DNA of 64,000 bases, taken from contig JAVJRK010000012.1 of assembly GCA_040218445.1 (NCBI GenBank), positions 256,884 to 320,883 of the forward strand, read 5' to 3'. Shown in pieces: positions 15,829 to 25,651 of the stretch. The position numbers and the translations under genes were made by a program. Each line of letters begins with the position of its first letter. The first letter of the stretch is position 1. The notes under the pieces were generated by a model, which saw only the letters and a list, made by a program, of their open reading frames with translations, was not told where the DNA came from and searched no databases. The stretch is from UBA1479 sp040218445. GTDB taxonomy: Bacteria; Pseudomonadota; Alphaproteobacteria; Rhodospirillales; Casp-alpha2.

Positions 15829-17304
15829 TCAGCCTTTCAGCTTGTTCAGATCGGGCACGGGCCGCTCAAGATCGGCCTTGCCGGCAAAGTATTGTTCCAA
15901 CGCATGGGCCACGGCCAGAACCAGCGCGTCCGAGCCGTTGGGCGCCATGACCTGAATGCCGAACGGCATTCCCTTGTGGTCAACGCCGCAGGGAATGACC
16001 GCCGAGCAGGCCAACGCCATGGTCGGCACGTAGGAAATGGCCAGCCAGCGCATGTAGGTCGGCATTTTCTCGCCGTTGATTTCCTCGACATAAAGCTGTT
16101 CGTGCGGGAACGGCGATACGGATGCCGCCGGACAGATCAGCACGTCGACCTCTTCGAACATGTCGATGAAGTGGCGCATGATCTTGGCCTGCTGAACCAA
16201 GCCCCAACCGACGTCCGATGCCGTGATCTCAAGCCCCCGGTCCGTGTTGTCGATCACGTTGGGGCCCAGAAGGTCACGGTGCCTAGCCAGGCGTTCCTGA
16301 TGGGCGCCGACGAAGGTGATGCCCCGGAAAATTTCGAACAGGCGGTGGATATCGCCGCCCGATCCCGCCATCGCTTCGTCGAAGCCGGGGTCGCGGTCCT
16401 GGGCTTCGGCGAACACGCCGCGGAACTGTTTGGCGTGGGCATCGAAAGTATCCCGAATGCCTTGGTCGACCGGGCAGCATCCCAGATCAGGGGTGAGCGC
16501 CGCGCGGATTGATCCCAAATCCAACCCATCGACGGAGCCGAACAGACGCAGATCGACCGCGCCGGAAAAAGGATCGGCCCGGTCATCATCGGCCTGGGCC
16601 TGCAGCATCAGATGGGCGTCTTCGACCGTGCGCGCCATGGGGCCCAGCTGCGACCAGGGCATCAGGGCCGGCGCCTTGTTTTCCGCCGGCACCACGCCCG
16701 GCGACGGGCGGAACCCGACCACCCCGCAGAACCCGGCAGGCGTGCGCAGGCTGCCGCCGTAGTCACTGCCCGATGCGATCGGCACCATGCCCGTGGCCAA
16801 TGCCACGGCCGAGCCGCCGGACGACCCGGCACAGGTCAGGTCCGGGTTGAACGGATTGCCCGTGGCACCGAACACACGGTTCTTGGTGTTGGCGCCGGCG
16901 CCGAATTCGGGCGTGTTGGTCTTGCCCAGGATGATCGCCCCTTCGGCCCGCACGGCGGCGACCGATCCCTGATCGGCTTCCGGCACCGTATCCTTGTTGA
17001 TCAGCGAGCCCCAGGTCGTGCGCACGCCCTCGGTCGCTTCCAGATCCTTGATGCCGACCGGCAGGCCGTGCAGCAACCCTAAGTCATCGCCCTCCATGAC
17101 CATCTGTTCGGCGGCCTTGGCTTCTTCGCGCGCCCGGTCATAGGCCCGCGTGACCATGCAGTTGACGGCGCCGTCGACGGCCTCGACCCGCTGGATGCAG
17201 CTTTTCACAAGCTCGACCGGCGAGATTTCCTTGGTGCCGATCAGACGTCGGGCCTCGGTCGCGGTCAGATCACAGAGTTCGGTCGCCGTCGTTGGCTTGG
17301 TCAT
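15829..17304 (-). CDS. Amidase, amidase-signature family (copy 2)
   Basis: 491-residue amidase-signature hydrolase. The Ser-cisSer-Lys triad is visible: Lys in PVGIKDLEATEG near residue 86, and the serines in GSSGGSAVALATG and SGSDYGGSLRTPAG near residues 155-182. It overlaps the upstream amidase by 4 bp (ATGA), so translation is coupled. It is clearly related to that neighbour (shared NTPEFG, NRV(F/Y)GAT and GSSGGS segments), which points to an old tandem duplication with diverged specificity. Cytoplasmic; substrate likely an amide released from imported peptides, by context only. Confidence 0.9.
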   Translation of the reverse strand: MTKPTTATELCDLTATEARRLIGTKEISPVELVKSCIQRVEAVDGAVNCMVTRAYDRAREEAKAAEQMVMEGDDLGLLHGLPVGIKDLEATEGVRTTWGSLINKDTVPEADQGSVAAVRAEGAIILGKTNTPEFGAGANTKNRVFGATGNPFNPDLTCAGSSGGSAVALATGMVPIASGSDYGGSLRTPAGFCGVVGFRPSPGVVPAENKAPALMPWSQLGPMARTVEDAHLMLQAQADDDRADPFSGAVDLRLFGSVDGLDLGSIRAALTPDLGCCPVDQGIRDTFDAHAKQFRGVFAEAQDRDPGFDEAMAGSGGDIHRLFEIFRGITFVGAHQERLARHRDLLGPNVIDNTDRGLEITASDVGWGLVQQAKIMRHFIDMFEEVDVLICPAASVSPFPHEQLYVEEINGEKMPTYMRWLAISYVPTMALACSAVIPCGVDHKGMPFGIQVMAPNGSDALVLAVAHALEQYFAGKADLERPVPDLNKLKG

Positions 17305-18734
17305 GTCAGTTTCTCCAAATCGGGGTGGGGGCGGGCCGTCTCCGGGTCCGCGTTGAACAGGTTTTCCAGGGCCATGGCCGCACCCAGCAGTTCGGCCTCG
17401 CCGTGCCGCTTGCCCGCCACCTGGAAACCGAAGGGTGCGCCCGTTTCGTCATAGCCGCAGGGCACGGCGATGACCGGACATCCGGCCAGGGTCAGGGCCG
17501 AACGGATCAGCGACGCGTCCTGATAGTTCTCCATGGGCTTGCCATTGATTTCCTTGGGGATGCCGTCCTCGATACGGTAGGGCGGCGTCGAATTGCCCGG
17601 CAGGATCAACAGGTCCACGTCCTCCATGAAGGCCTGGAACCGGTCGTACCATTTGCGCCACAGAACCTCGGCCTCGGCCACGTCGGCCAATGACATGGTC
17701 AGGCCTTCCTCCGTATTGGTGATGATGGTCTGGGCCAAGAGATCGCGGTGCTTTTCCACCCGTTCCCGGTGATAGGCCACGTAGTAGAGCGAGCGCATCA
17801 CCCAATTGGCCTCGCGCACGCCGGTGATGTCCGGACTGTCGGCGCGGGCGGCCTTGAAGGCGTGCTTGATCTTTTCCATCCGCGCCCGGAACACCCGGCG
17901 GATGCCATCGTCGATGGGCGCGGTCCCCAAGTCTTCTGAATAGGCGATGGTCAGTTGGCTTAAGTCCGCGGCGCCAAGGTTCCTCAGGCCCGAGGCATCC
18001 CAGGGAAAGGCCATGGGATCGCCCGGATGGGCATGCCCGGCCTGTACGGAATAAAGCAGGGCCAGGTCGGCGACCGAGCGCGCCATCGGTCCTTGAACCG
18101 AGAAATAGGTCATCGGCAGCAGACGCCGTTCGTTGGCGATGCTGCCCGGCCGGGGGCGCATGCCCACCGTGCCGGTCCAGGTCGCAGGTGCCCGCAGCGA
18201 GCCCGCCGTGTCGGACCCGGTGGCGAACGGCACCATGGAACAGGCGACGGCGACGCCTGACCCGCCGGACGATCCGCCCGGCGTGCGGGCCGGGTCGAAG
18301 GGGCTGCGCGTTGCACCGTAGACCCGGTTGATGGTGTTGGAGCCGGAACCGAACTCCGGCGTATTGGTCTTGCCCAGGATAATGGCGCCGGCATTGCGCA
18401 GCACGGTGATCTGGCTGTCATCCGCATCGGGCACCTGGTCCTTAAACAGCAACGAGCCATAGGTCGTGCGGATGCCTTTGGTGTTGACCAGATCCTTGAT
18501 GCCGATGGGCAGGCCGGCAAGCGGCCCCGGGTCGCGCCCGGCCTGGAATTCGCTTTCCAATTCCCGGGCCCGGGCCAGGGCGCCGTCTTCATCCAGCGCC
18601 ACAAAGGCGTTGACCGTGCCGTTCACGGCGGCGATGCGGGCAAGGCAGCTTTCCACCAATTCCACTGGCGACAGCTTCTTCGCCCCCATCAGGGCGCGCA
18701 GGTCGACGGCGGAAAGATCGCAGGGCTCGGTCAT
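17301..18734 (-). CDS. Amidase, amidase-signature family (copy 1)
   Basis: 477-residue amidase-signature hydrolase with the triad Lys in PIGIKDLVNTKG near residue 80, and serines in GGSSGGSGVAVACS and TGSDTAGSLRAPATW near 150-180. The start overlaps the upstream M20 peptidase stop by 4 bp, and its own stop overlaps the next amidase by 4 bp, so this is the centre of a tightly coupled M20-amidase-amidase block. The N-terminus SAVDLRALMGAKKLSPVELV is typical of the family. Substrate unknown. Confidence 0.9.
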   Translation of the reverse strand: MTEPCDLSAVDLRALMGAKKLSPVELVESCLARIAAVNGTVNAFVALDEDGALARARELESEFQAGRDPGPLAGLPIGIKDLVNTKGIRTTYGSLLFKDQVPDADDSQITVLRNAGAIILGKTNTPEFGSGSNTINRVYGATRSPFDPARTPGGSSGGSGVAVACSMVPFATGSDTAGSLRAPATWTGTVGMRPRPGSIANERRLLPMTYFSVQGPMARSVADLALLYSVQAGHAHPGDPMAFPWDASGLRNLGAADLSQLTIAYSEDLGTAPIDDGIRRVFRARMEKIKHAFKAARADSPDITGVREANWVMRSLYYVAYHRERVEKHRDLLAQTIITNTEEGLTMSLADVAEAEVLWRKWYDRFQAFMEDVDLLILPGNSTPPYRIEDGIPKEINGKPMENYQDASLIRSALTLAGCPVIAVPCGYDETGAPFGFQVAGKRHGEAELLGAAMALENLFNADPETARPHPDLEKLT

Positions 18735-20125
18735 TGCAGCGGCAGCCGGTCGGTCTCACCCAAATCCCAGAACAGCCCGCCCATCAGGCGCAAGGCCGAG
18801 CGGGATACGGATTCCAGAATATGTTCATTGGGCGCGTGCTGCGAGCAGGCCGGATAGCTATGCGGCACCCAAATGGTCGGCAGGCCCAGGATATGGGCGA
18901 AGCAGTCGTTGGGAAGCGATCCGCCCAGGTTGGGCAGCACGGCGATTTCCTCTCCGGCCGAAACAGTCAGGGAATCGATCGCCCATTTGGCCCAGGGCTG
19001 ATCGGGCTCCAACCGGGTCGCGGCCATGTATTCCCGGTCCGGTGTCAGCTCCACATTGTTGAAGCCCAGGCCGTCCAGATGCTTTCGCACGGCGGGCAGC
19101 ACGACCTTGGGGTCGAACCCCGCCACGAACCGCATGTGGCATTTGGCGAAGGCCTTGGGCGGCACGGCGTTCACGGGGTTGTCCGGGTTGCCGGTCTTGA
19201 AGGCCAGAATTTCAAAGGTGTTCCAACCGAACACCTTTTCCTCGGGCGTCAGGCCCGGCTCGCCCCAATCGGGATCGATTTCCGGATCACCCTCCATGCC
19301 GCCGACCTTGAGCTTGGAAATCGCCTGGCGCACGGAATTGGAAATGGGGTCGGGCTTCAGGTCGTCCAGCAAAATTTTGCCCTTGGCATCGACGATGGTC
19401 GAAATGGCATGGGCCAGGATCACCCCTGGGTTGGCCAGCAGCCCGCCCCAGTTGCCGGAATGATGGCCGCCGTCCCGCAGATCCAGGGACATGGTGAAAT
19501 TGAACACGCCGCGTGATCCGAAATAGACCGTCGGCCGTTCGGCGTTCAGGCGCGGGCCGTCCGATGCGATGAACACATCGGCCTTGAACAGGTCCTTGTT
19601 CTGGCGGCAGAACTCGCGCAATCCCGGCGAGCCCGTTTCCTCGCCCGTTTCGATCAATGCCACCACGTTATAGCCGAGCTTACCGTCACGGGCGTCCATG
19701 CAGGCCTTCAACGCCGCCAGATTGATGGTGTGCTGGCCCTTATTGTCGGCGGTGCCGCGGCCGTACCAGCGGTCACCCTCTTTCTTCATTTCCCAGGGCT
19801 CAATGCCGTCGCGCCATTGATCGTCATACCCGCGCACCACGTCGCCATGGCCATAGGTCATCAGGGTCGGCAGGCCGTCGCCTTCGTGCCGGCGGGCGAC
19901 CAGGATCGGCTGCCCGCCTTCCTGCGGATTTTCGAAAATCTCGCTTTCGAACCCCAGATCCGCCAGATAAGGCGTGATTTCCTCGCTCAGGTAGCGGTAC
20001 AGCTCGGGCCGGAAGGGCTCGTCCTGGCTGCAGGATTTGATGGCGACACGGCGCGCAAGGTCGTTCCAGAACCCGCCGTCGTCGAAATAATGTTCCAGGC
20101 TTTCGATCACCGCATCGCGTGTCAC
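18731..20125 (-). CDS. M20 family metallopeptidase (copy 2)
   Basis: 464-residue di-zinc peptidase of the M20 family (ArgE/DapE/carboxypeptidase-like). Metal and catalytic residues: YGHGDVVRG (His, Asp) near residue 92, YGRGTADNKGQH (Asp) near 127, ETGEETGSPG (Glu pair) near 163, and the C-terminal His in SQHAPNEHIL. I prefer a GTG start at 20125. The AAGGAG site ends only one base before the ATG at 20131 but seven bases before this GTG, and the resulting VTRDAVIESLEHYFDD aligns with the paralogue's MTRQHAIDAALAHFDD. A dispersed palindromic repeat lies in the 118-bp gap to that paralogue. Confidence 0.9.
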   Translation of the reverse strand: MTRDAVIESLEHYFDDGGFWNDLARRVAIKSCSQDEPFRPELYRYLSEEITPYLADLGFESEIFENPQEGGQPILVARRHEGDGLPTLMTYGHGDVVRGYDDQWRDGIEPWEMKKEGDRWYGRGTADNKGQHTINLAALKACMDARDGKLGYNVVALIETGEETGSPGLREFCRQNKDLFKADVFIASDGPRLNAERPTVYFGSRGVFNFTMSLDLRDGGHHSGNWGGLLANPGVILAHAISTIVDAKGKILLDDLKPDPISNSVRQAISKLKVGGMEGDPEIDPDWGEPGLTPEEKVFGWNTFEILAFKTGNPDNPVNAVPPKAFAKCHMRFVAGFDPKVVLPAVRKHLDGLGFNNVELTPDREYMAATRLEPDQPWAKWAIDSLTVSAGEEIAVLPNLGGSLPNDCFAHILGLPTIWVPHSYPACSQHAPNEHILESVSRSALRLMGGLFWDLGETDRLPLQ

Positions 20126-20141
20126 GGACATACTCCTTTAT

Positions 20142-20210
20142 CGTCATGCCCGCGAAGGCGGGCATCCAGTTGTTCGGCTTCCTGGACTCCCGCTTTCGCG
20201 GAAGTGACGG
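20142..20210. repeat. Dispersed palindromic (REP-like) repeat, copy 1
   Basis: Two inverted arms of about 27 bp (GTCATGCCCGCGAAGGCGGG... and ...CCCGCTTTCGCGGAAGTGAC), each with an inner GC-rich palindrome. The same design occurs at 62631-62725. It lies inside the peptide operon between the two M20 genes, where its RNA could form a stable hairpin affecting mRNA decay or read-through. Confidence 0.75.
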
Positions 20211-20243
20211 GAAGACTTTCAGGTGCGGCAAGGGTCGGAAAAT

Positions 20244-21647
20244 TCATGCCGTGTACCGCGTTTCCGGGTCGCCCAGGTCCCAGTAGACACCGGTGACCAA
20301 TTCCAGACCCTCGCGGGTCAGCGACCATAAAATGTGTTCATTAGGGGCATGCTGAGAACATCCCGTGTAGCTGAGCGGCAGCCACACGAAGGGAATGCCC
20401 AGCACGTCCTGAAAGACGTCGTTGCAGATGGACCCGCCGGAATTGGGCACCATGCGGCAGGCCTCGCCGGTCGACCGTTCGACCGCGGCGCGCACCCATT
20501 TGGCCCAGGGATGGTCGGGCGGCGTGCGCGCGGCATGAAAGAACGCAGCGTTGCCGCCGGTCGAGGGCTGCACCTTGACCATACCGAATCCCTGTTCGTC
20601 CAGATGGGCCTGCAGATTGGGAACGATGTTTTCCCAGTCCGTGCCGACCACGAAGCGCAGTTGGCAATGGGCCACGGCCTTGGGCGGAATGGCATGCACC
20701 GGATTGTCCGGATTGCCGGTCTTCATGGCCAGGATTTCGAAGGTGTTCCAGGCATAGACCTTTTCGGCGCGGCTCAACCCCGGCTCGCCCCAATCGTCGT
20801 CGATGGCGGGCCCGCCCGCGGACGTTTCCCGCGTTACGTCAGAAAGCAGCCCCTTTACCGTGTCGGTGATCGGCGGCGGCAACAGGGCCGGCACCAGGAT
20901 CCGTCCCTTGACGTCGATCACGGTCGCGAGCGCCGAGGCCAGGATGATCCCCGGGTTGGCCAGCAGCCCGCCCCAGTTGCCCGAATGATGACCGCCCGCG
21001 CGCAGGTCCAGAACCAGATCGAAATTGAACGCCCCCCGGTTGCCGAGCGTCAGATTCGGCTTGGTCACATCGAAGCGCGGCCCGTCCGAAGCGAAATAAC
21101 AATCGGCGGCGAAGGCGTCTTTTTCCCGCGCAACCAGCTCCTTCAGGCCTTTGGAGCCGTTTTCTTCCCCGGTTTCGATAATGAATTTGTGGTTGAAGCC
21201 CAGGTTTTCCCGCGCATCCAACACGGCCTTCAGCGCCGCCAGATGTGCGGAATGCTGCGCCTTGTTGTCGGCCGTGCCGCGCCCATAGACCTTGTCGCCC
21301 AGTTTCATGAGCGTCCAGGGGTCCAGGTTGTCCTTCCACTGGCCTTCCTGGCCCAGCACCGTATCACCGTGGCCGTATCCCAGGACGGTCAGCGCGGCGC
21401 CTTCGTCCCGATGGGCCAGCAACACCGGGCCGCAACCGTCGAAGGGATTGTCATAGACCCGGCAGGCATAGCCCATGGCTTCGAACGCCGGGCGCATGTC
21501 TTCTTCCAGGTATGCATAACAATCGGGCAGGCGGGCGGGGTTCTGGCTTTCCGTGGGCACCGCGATGCGCGCCTTCAGGTCTTCGAAAAATCCTTCGGGA
21601 TCATCGAAATGGGCAAGGGCGGCGTCAATCGCATGCTGGCGGGTCAT
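20244..21647 (-). CDS. M20 family metallopeptidase (copy 1)
   Basis: 467-residue M20 peptidase with YGHGDTVLGQEG near residue 93, YGRGTADNKAQH near 128, ETGEENGSKG near 165 (one of the usual two Glu is followed by Asn, EEN) and the C-terminal SQHAPNEHIL. The ATG at 21647 is chosen by alignment with the paralogue downstream and because the frame further upstream to 21779 lies over the ABC ATPase gene. It follows the dppF-like gene by 20 bp. The two M20 copies share most motifs but differ throughout, so both are probably functional. Confidence 0.9.
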   Translation of the reverse strand: MTRQHAIDAALAHFDDPEGFFEDLKARIAVPTESQNPARLPDCYAYLEEDMRPAFEAMGYACRVYDNPFDGCGPVLLAHRDEGAALTVLGYGHGDTVLGQEGQWKDNLDPWTLMKLGDKVYGRGTADNKAQHSAHLAALKAVLDARENLGFNHKFIIETGEENGSKGLKELVAREKDAFAADCYFASDGPRFDVTKPNLTLGNRGAFNFDLVLDLRAGGHHSGNWGGLLANPGIILASALATVIDVKGRILVPALLPPPITDTVKGLLSDVTRETSAGGPAIDDDWGEPGLSRAEKVYAWNTFEILAMKTGNPDNPVHAIPPKAVAHCQLRFVVGTDWENIVPNLQAHLDEQGFGMVKVQPSTGGNAAFFHAARTPPDHPWAKWVRAAVERSTGEACRMVPNSGGSICNDVFQDVLGIPFVWLPLSYTGCSQHAPNEHILWSLTREGLELVTGVYWDLGDPETRYTA

Positions 21648-21667
21648 GGTGCTATGGGCACACCGGA

Positions 21668-22672
21668 TCAGGACGCGGCGCGGCCCCTCCCCTGATTCTC
21701 GTCGTACAGATGGCATTCGACGAGACCGGTCTTGGTCGGAATGGTGCGCGGCGGCGCGACGGAACAATGGTCCATGCAATCGACGCAGCGCGGATGGAAG
21801 GTACAGCCCGACGGCGGTTCCACCGGGTTGGGATAAGCAATGCCCAGCCCGGCATCGGGCACGTCCAGGTTGGGGTCCGGCGTCAGCACGGAATCCAACA
21901 AGGCCTTGGTATAGGGATGCTGAGGATTGTCGAACAACTGGTCCGTATCCGCGACCTCGACCAAGCGGCCCAGGTACATGACGGCGACGCGGGTCGCCAT
22001 GTGTTCGACCACGGCCAGGTTATGGCTGATCACGATATAGGTCAGGTTCAACTCCGAGCGCAGGTCCTGCAACAGGTTCAAAATCTGCGACTGCACGGAA
22101 ACGTCAAGCGCCGACGTCGGCTCGTCACAGATCACGACCTCGGGCCGGTTGATCAGGGCGCGCGCCACGGCCACGCGTTGACGCTGGCCGCCCGACAGCT
22201 GGTTCGGGAAATTGCGGTACAGCCGGCGCGGCAGCCCGACCAGTTCCATGATTTCTTCGACCCGCAGGCGCAGGTCCTTGCCCCCGGCGGCTTCGGCCGT
22301 GCCCTGCACGCGCACCGGCAGGCTGATGATGTCACCGATGGTCTTGCGCGGATTAAGCGATGAATAAGGGTCCTGAAACACAGGCTGGACCTTGCGCGCC
22401 ATCTCCAGGCGTTCCATCCGGCTGGTCGGAGTGCCGCCCACGAACAGTTCACCCGCGGTCGGCGACAGCAGGCCCAGCAGCATCTTTGCCAGGGTCGATT
22501 TACCGCAGCCTGATTCACCGACCAGGCCCAGGACCTCGCCCCGCGGCACCTGCAGGTTGATGCCGTTGACGGCATGCAGGGGGCGCTTGCCCTTCATGAA
22601 CCCGGCCGAAATCATGAAGGTGCGCGTGACGTCGCGGGCTTCGAGAACGATATCGTCTTGATCGCCCGGCAT
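21668..22672 (-). CDS. Peptide ABC transporter ATP-binding protein (DppF/OppF type)
   Basis: 334-residue ATPase of the oligopeptide/dipeptide importer family. Walker A GLVGESGCGKSTLAKM near residue 50, signature LSGGQRQRVAVARAL near 160, Walker B VVICDEPTSALDVS and a C-terminal oligopeptide-type extension with Cys (CTFHPRCVDCMDHC) seen in DppF/OppF. It overlaps the DppD-like gene by one base at 22672. Drives import together with the other four subunits encoded upstream. Confidence 0.94.
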   Translation of the reverse strand: MPGDQDDIVLEARDVTRTFMISAGFMKGKRPLHAVNGINLQVPRGEVLGLVGESGCGKSTLAKMLLGLLSPTAGELFVGGTPTSRMERLEMARKVQPVFQDPYSSLNPRKTIGDIISLPVRVQGTAEAAGGKDLRLRVEEIMELVGLPRRLYRNFPNQLSGGQRQRVAVARALINRPEVVICDEPTSALDVSVQSQILNLLQDLRSELNLTYIVISHNLAVVEHMATRVAVMYLGRLVEVADTDQLFDNPQHPYTKALLDSVLTPDPNLDVPDAGLGIAYPNPVEPPSGCTFHPRCVDCMDHCSVAPPRTIPTKTGLVECHLYDENQGRGRAAS

Positions 22673-23685
22673 CAGGCAGCTCCCTTCTTCAAATTGGCGG
22701 CACTTTGCTCCGGCGTCAGAACACAGCGGAAGACATGGCCGTCTTCGAACGAATCCTGCAAATCAATCCGGCCGGTCCTGCAGGTATCCATGGCATGGGT
22801 GCAGCGTTCGGCGAAATGACAACCCGGCAAATCCCCCACCAGGGACGGCACGATGCCCGGAATCGATCCCAAATGGGCGCCCCGTTCCGTTTTGCCGGGA
22901 ATGGGAATGCATTCAAGCAATCCCTGGGTATAGGGATGGGTCGGGTTTTCGAACACCTGCTTGGCCGTGCCCGTTTCGACGATCTGGCCCGCATACATGA
23001 CCGCGACCCGGTCGGCGACGCGGGCGACCACGCCCAGGTCATGGGTGATCAGGATCATGCCCATGTTGAATTCGCGCTGCAGGTCAGCCAGCAGATGCAG
23101 AATTTGCGCCTGGATGGTCACGTCCAGGGCCGTCGTCGGCTCGTCTGCAATGATCATTTCCGGCCCGCACATCAACGCCATGGCGATCATCACACGCTGG
23201 CGCAAACCTCCCGAAAGCTGGTGCGGATACTGCGACAGGCGCGAGGCCGCCGCCGTGATACCGACTTTTTCCAACAGATAAATAGCCCGTTCGCGGGCTT
23301 CGGCAGCACTGACGCTCTTATGCCGCAACAGGGCTTCGGCCAATTGGTTGCCGATGGTATAGGCCGGGTTCAGGGACGTCATCGGTTCCTGAAAAATCAT
23401 GGCCATCTTGTTGCCGCGGATATCGGTCATGCGCCGTTCGCCGGCGGTCTGCAGGTCTTCGCCGGCAAGCCGAAGCGTCGATGCGGTGCGCTTCGCCGTT
23501 TTCGGCAACAGGTCCATGACCGCCAAGGACGTCAGTGATTTTCCACAGCCCGATTCACCGACGATACACAGCGTTTCGCCGCGTTTGACCTCGAAGCTGA
23601 TGGACTGGACCGGATGCAGCATTCCGGACGAAACGGGGATATCGACGACAAGGTCGCTGACTTCAAGAATAAGGTCGCTCATCAT
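22672..23685 (-). CDS. Peptide ABC transporter ATP-binding protein (DppD/OppD type)
   Basis: 337-residue ATPase. Walker A CIVGESGCGKSLTSLAV near residue 46, signature LSGGLRQRVMIAMAL near 157, Walker B MIIADEPTTALDVT and the C-terminal CHFAERCTHAMDTC segment typical of DppD/OppD. It partners with the DppF-like subunit encoded next. A 7-bp gap separates it from the DppC-like permease. Confidence 0.94.
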   Translation of the reverse strand: MMSDLILEVSDLVVDIPVSSGMLHPVQSISFEVKRGETLCIVGESGCGKSLTSLAVMDLLPKTAKRTASTLRLAGEDLQTAGERRMTDIRGNKMAMIFQEPMTSLNPAYTIGNQLAEALLRHKSVSAAEARERAIYLLEKVGITAAASRLSQYPHQLSGGLRQRVMIAMALMCGPEMIIADEPTTALDVTIQAQILHLLADLQREFNMGMILITHDLGVVARVADRVAVMYAGQIVETGTAKQVFENPTHPYTQGLLECIPIPGKTERGAHLGSIPGIVPSLVGDLPGCHFAERCTHAMDTCRTGRIDLQDSFEDGHVFRCVLTPEQSAANLKKGAA

Positions 23686-23692
23686 CTGGCCC

Positions 23693-24628
23693 CTAGTTCC
23701 GGTTTTCGGGTGCGGTCACATCACGCACGCCGTCACCCAACAGGTTGATCGACAAGATCAGGGCGAACAACGCCGCGCCGGGGATGCCGATCAGCCAGGC
23801 ATCGAAGAACATCATGCCCTTGGCCTCACTGATCATCAGGCCCCAACTGGGTGCCGGCGGCTGAACGCCCAGTCCCAGGAACGAGAGGGCCGCTTCCAGC
23901 AAAATGGCATGGGCCATTTCCAGGGTGGCCACGACGATCAAATGATTGACCACGTTGGGCATGATTTCCGCCATGATGATGCGGAAGGTGGAACAGCCGC
24001 AGGCCTGCGCCGCCGCCACATAATCCAGATTACGCACCTGCATGGTCGTACTTCGCATGACCACGGCGAAGCGGTCCCATATGAGCAGCCCCAGGACCCA
24101 GATCACGATCCACAGGCTTGATCCGACCAGCGACACCACAGCCAGCGCCACCAACACGACCGGCATGGACAGGCGCGTGGTGATGATGAAGTTGACGATC
24201 ATGTCGACACGCCCGCCGAAATACCCGGCGGCAACACCCAAGGCCGTGCCGATCACGCCGGATATAAGCATGGCCGAAAACCCGATCAGCAGCGAGATTT
24301 TGGCGCCGTGCACCAGGCGCGTCAGATAATCGCGTCCCTGCAGGTCCGTGCCCAGCGGATGGGCGGGGTCGTATTTCGGGCTGTCGTGCCAGAACGGTGG
24401 TTTCAGCTTTTGCGACAGGTCCTGATCCAGGATCGGATCGAACGGCGTCAACAAGGGCGCGAACAACGCAATCAGAATAATCGCCAGAAGCACGGCACCG
24501 CCGATCAGGATGCCGTAGTGCCCGAATACGCGCCGGCGCATCTGTGCCGCGGGCGACGGTTCGAGAATTTTCTCGGCGGCGGGGTCGATCGCGGTCACGG
24601 CCACCGAAGGGGAATCTTGCGGTGCCAT
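23693..24628 (-). CDS. Peptide ABC transporter permease (DppC type)
   Basis: 311-residue inner-membrane permease of the DppC/OppC family. An N-terminal cytoplasmic stretch is followed by a first membrane helix (GILIGGAVLLAIILIALFAP), a periplasmic segment with HPLGTDLQGRDYLTRLVHG, and five more helices. The EAA-like coupling loop AAQACGCSTFRIIMAEIMPN contacts the ATPases. It starts 2 bp after the stop of the DppB-like permease gene at 24630. Confidence 0.93.
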   Translation of the reverse strand: MAPQDSPSVAVTAIDPAAEKILEPSPAAQMRRRVFGHYGILIGGAVLLAIILIALFAPLLTPFDPILDQDLSQKLKPPFWHDSPKYDPAHPLGTDLQGRDYLTRLVHGAKISLLIGFSAMLISGVIGTALGVAAGYFGGRVDMIVNFIITTRLSMPVVLVALAVVSLVGSSLWIVIWVLGLLIWDRFAVVMRSTTMQVRNLDYVAAAQACGCSTFRIIMAEIMPNVVNHLIVVATLEMAHAILLEAALSFLGLGVQPPAPSWGLMISEAKGMMFFDAWLIGIPGAALFALILSINLLGDGVRDVTAPENRN

Positions 24629-24629
24629 A

Positions 24630-25547
24630 TCAGGTCACCCGAATTCGAGGATCAAGGAAGGCATTCAGCATATCCGCCAGGAAAGTGATCAGGATGTAGA
24701 AACAGGACAGGACCAGCACGATCGCCTGCATCATGGGCAGATCAGCGCGCTGGATCGTTTCCCAGGCCAGGAAGCCCAGGCCGTTGATGGCGAAAATCGT
24801 CTCGATCACGATCGAACCGCCCAGCATGAAGCCGAACTGCACCGCGGCCAGCGACACAACCGGGATGATCGCGTTGCGCAGGGCATGCTTGAACAGCACC
24901 GTCAACGGGCGCAACCCCTTGGCCTTCGCCGTGCGGATGTAATCGGAGGTCAGAACTTCGAGCATGCCCGCACGGGTCAGGCGCATAACGCCCGGCGTCA
25001 CGTAATAGCCCAGTGCCATGGCCGGCATGATGAAGTTCATCCAACTGTCCGTGCCCGTAATGGGCAGCACCCGGAACTGGATGCCCAGGAAATAGATCAG
25101 GATCAGCGCGAACCAGAAACTGGGCAGCGCCTGCCCCACCACGGCCAGCGTCAAGGCGAACCGGTCGATGATGGAATTGGGCCGGATCGCAGCCGCCACG
25201 CCCAAGGGGATCGACAGGATCAACGCGAACGAAATGGCACAGCCCGCAAGGATCAAGGTGTTGGGCAGGCGTTCGACAATAACGCCCGAAATATCGGCCT
25301 TGAGATAATGGGAGCGGCCCAAATCACCCTGCAGGGCACGCCCCAGCCAATCGAAATACTGCACGATGATCGGCCGGTCATACCCGTAGGATTTTCGCAC
25401 GTGTTCGATTTCTTCGTTCGACGCGGCCTCGCCGGCAAGCGCCACGGCGGGATCGCCCGAAACGTAGATCAAGGAAAAGGTAATGACGGAAACGGTCAGA
25501 GCCACCAGAAAGGCGACGCCCAGCCGCTTCAGAATATATTTCACCAT
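24630..25547 (-). CDS. Peptide ABC transporter permease (DppB type)
   Basis: 305-residue inner-membrane permease of the DppB/OppB family. The N-terminus MVKYILKRLGVAFLVALTVS is the usual first helix, followed by SGDPAVALAGEAASNEEIE and five further helices. The EAA-like loop is RTAKAKGLRPLTVLFKHALR and the C-terminus LADMLNAFLDPRIRV is strongly conserved in the family. It follows the solute-binding protein gene by about 100 bp. Confidence 0.94.
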   Translation of the reverse strand: MVKYILKRLGVAFLVALTVSVITFSLIYVSGDPAVALAGEAASNEEIEHVRKSYGYDRPIIVQYFDWLGRALQGDLGRSHYLKADISGVIVERLPNTLILAGCAISFALILSIPLGVAAAIRPNSIIDRFALTLAVVGQALPSFWFALILIYFLGIQFRVLPITGTDSWMNFIMPAMALGYYVTPGVMRLTRAGMLEVLTSDYIRTAKAKGLRPLTVLFKHALRNAIIPVVSLAAVQFGFMLGGSIVIETIFAINGLGFLAWETIQRADLPMMQAIVLVLSCFYILITFLADMLNAFLDPRIRVT

Positions 25548-25651
25548 ACTGCGCTAATTCCATTGCCGGCTGAAACCGGGCTGGCCGAAAGTTGGGAACG
25601 GCGGCCCGGCAGCTCGCTTGAGCCACCGGGCCAATCCGCACGACTTGGTCG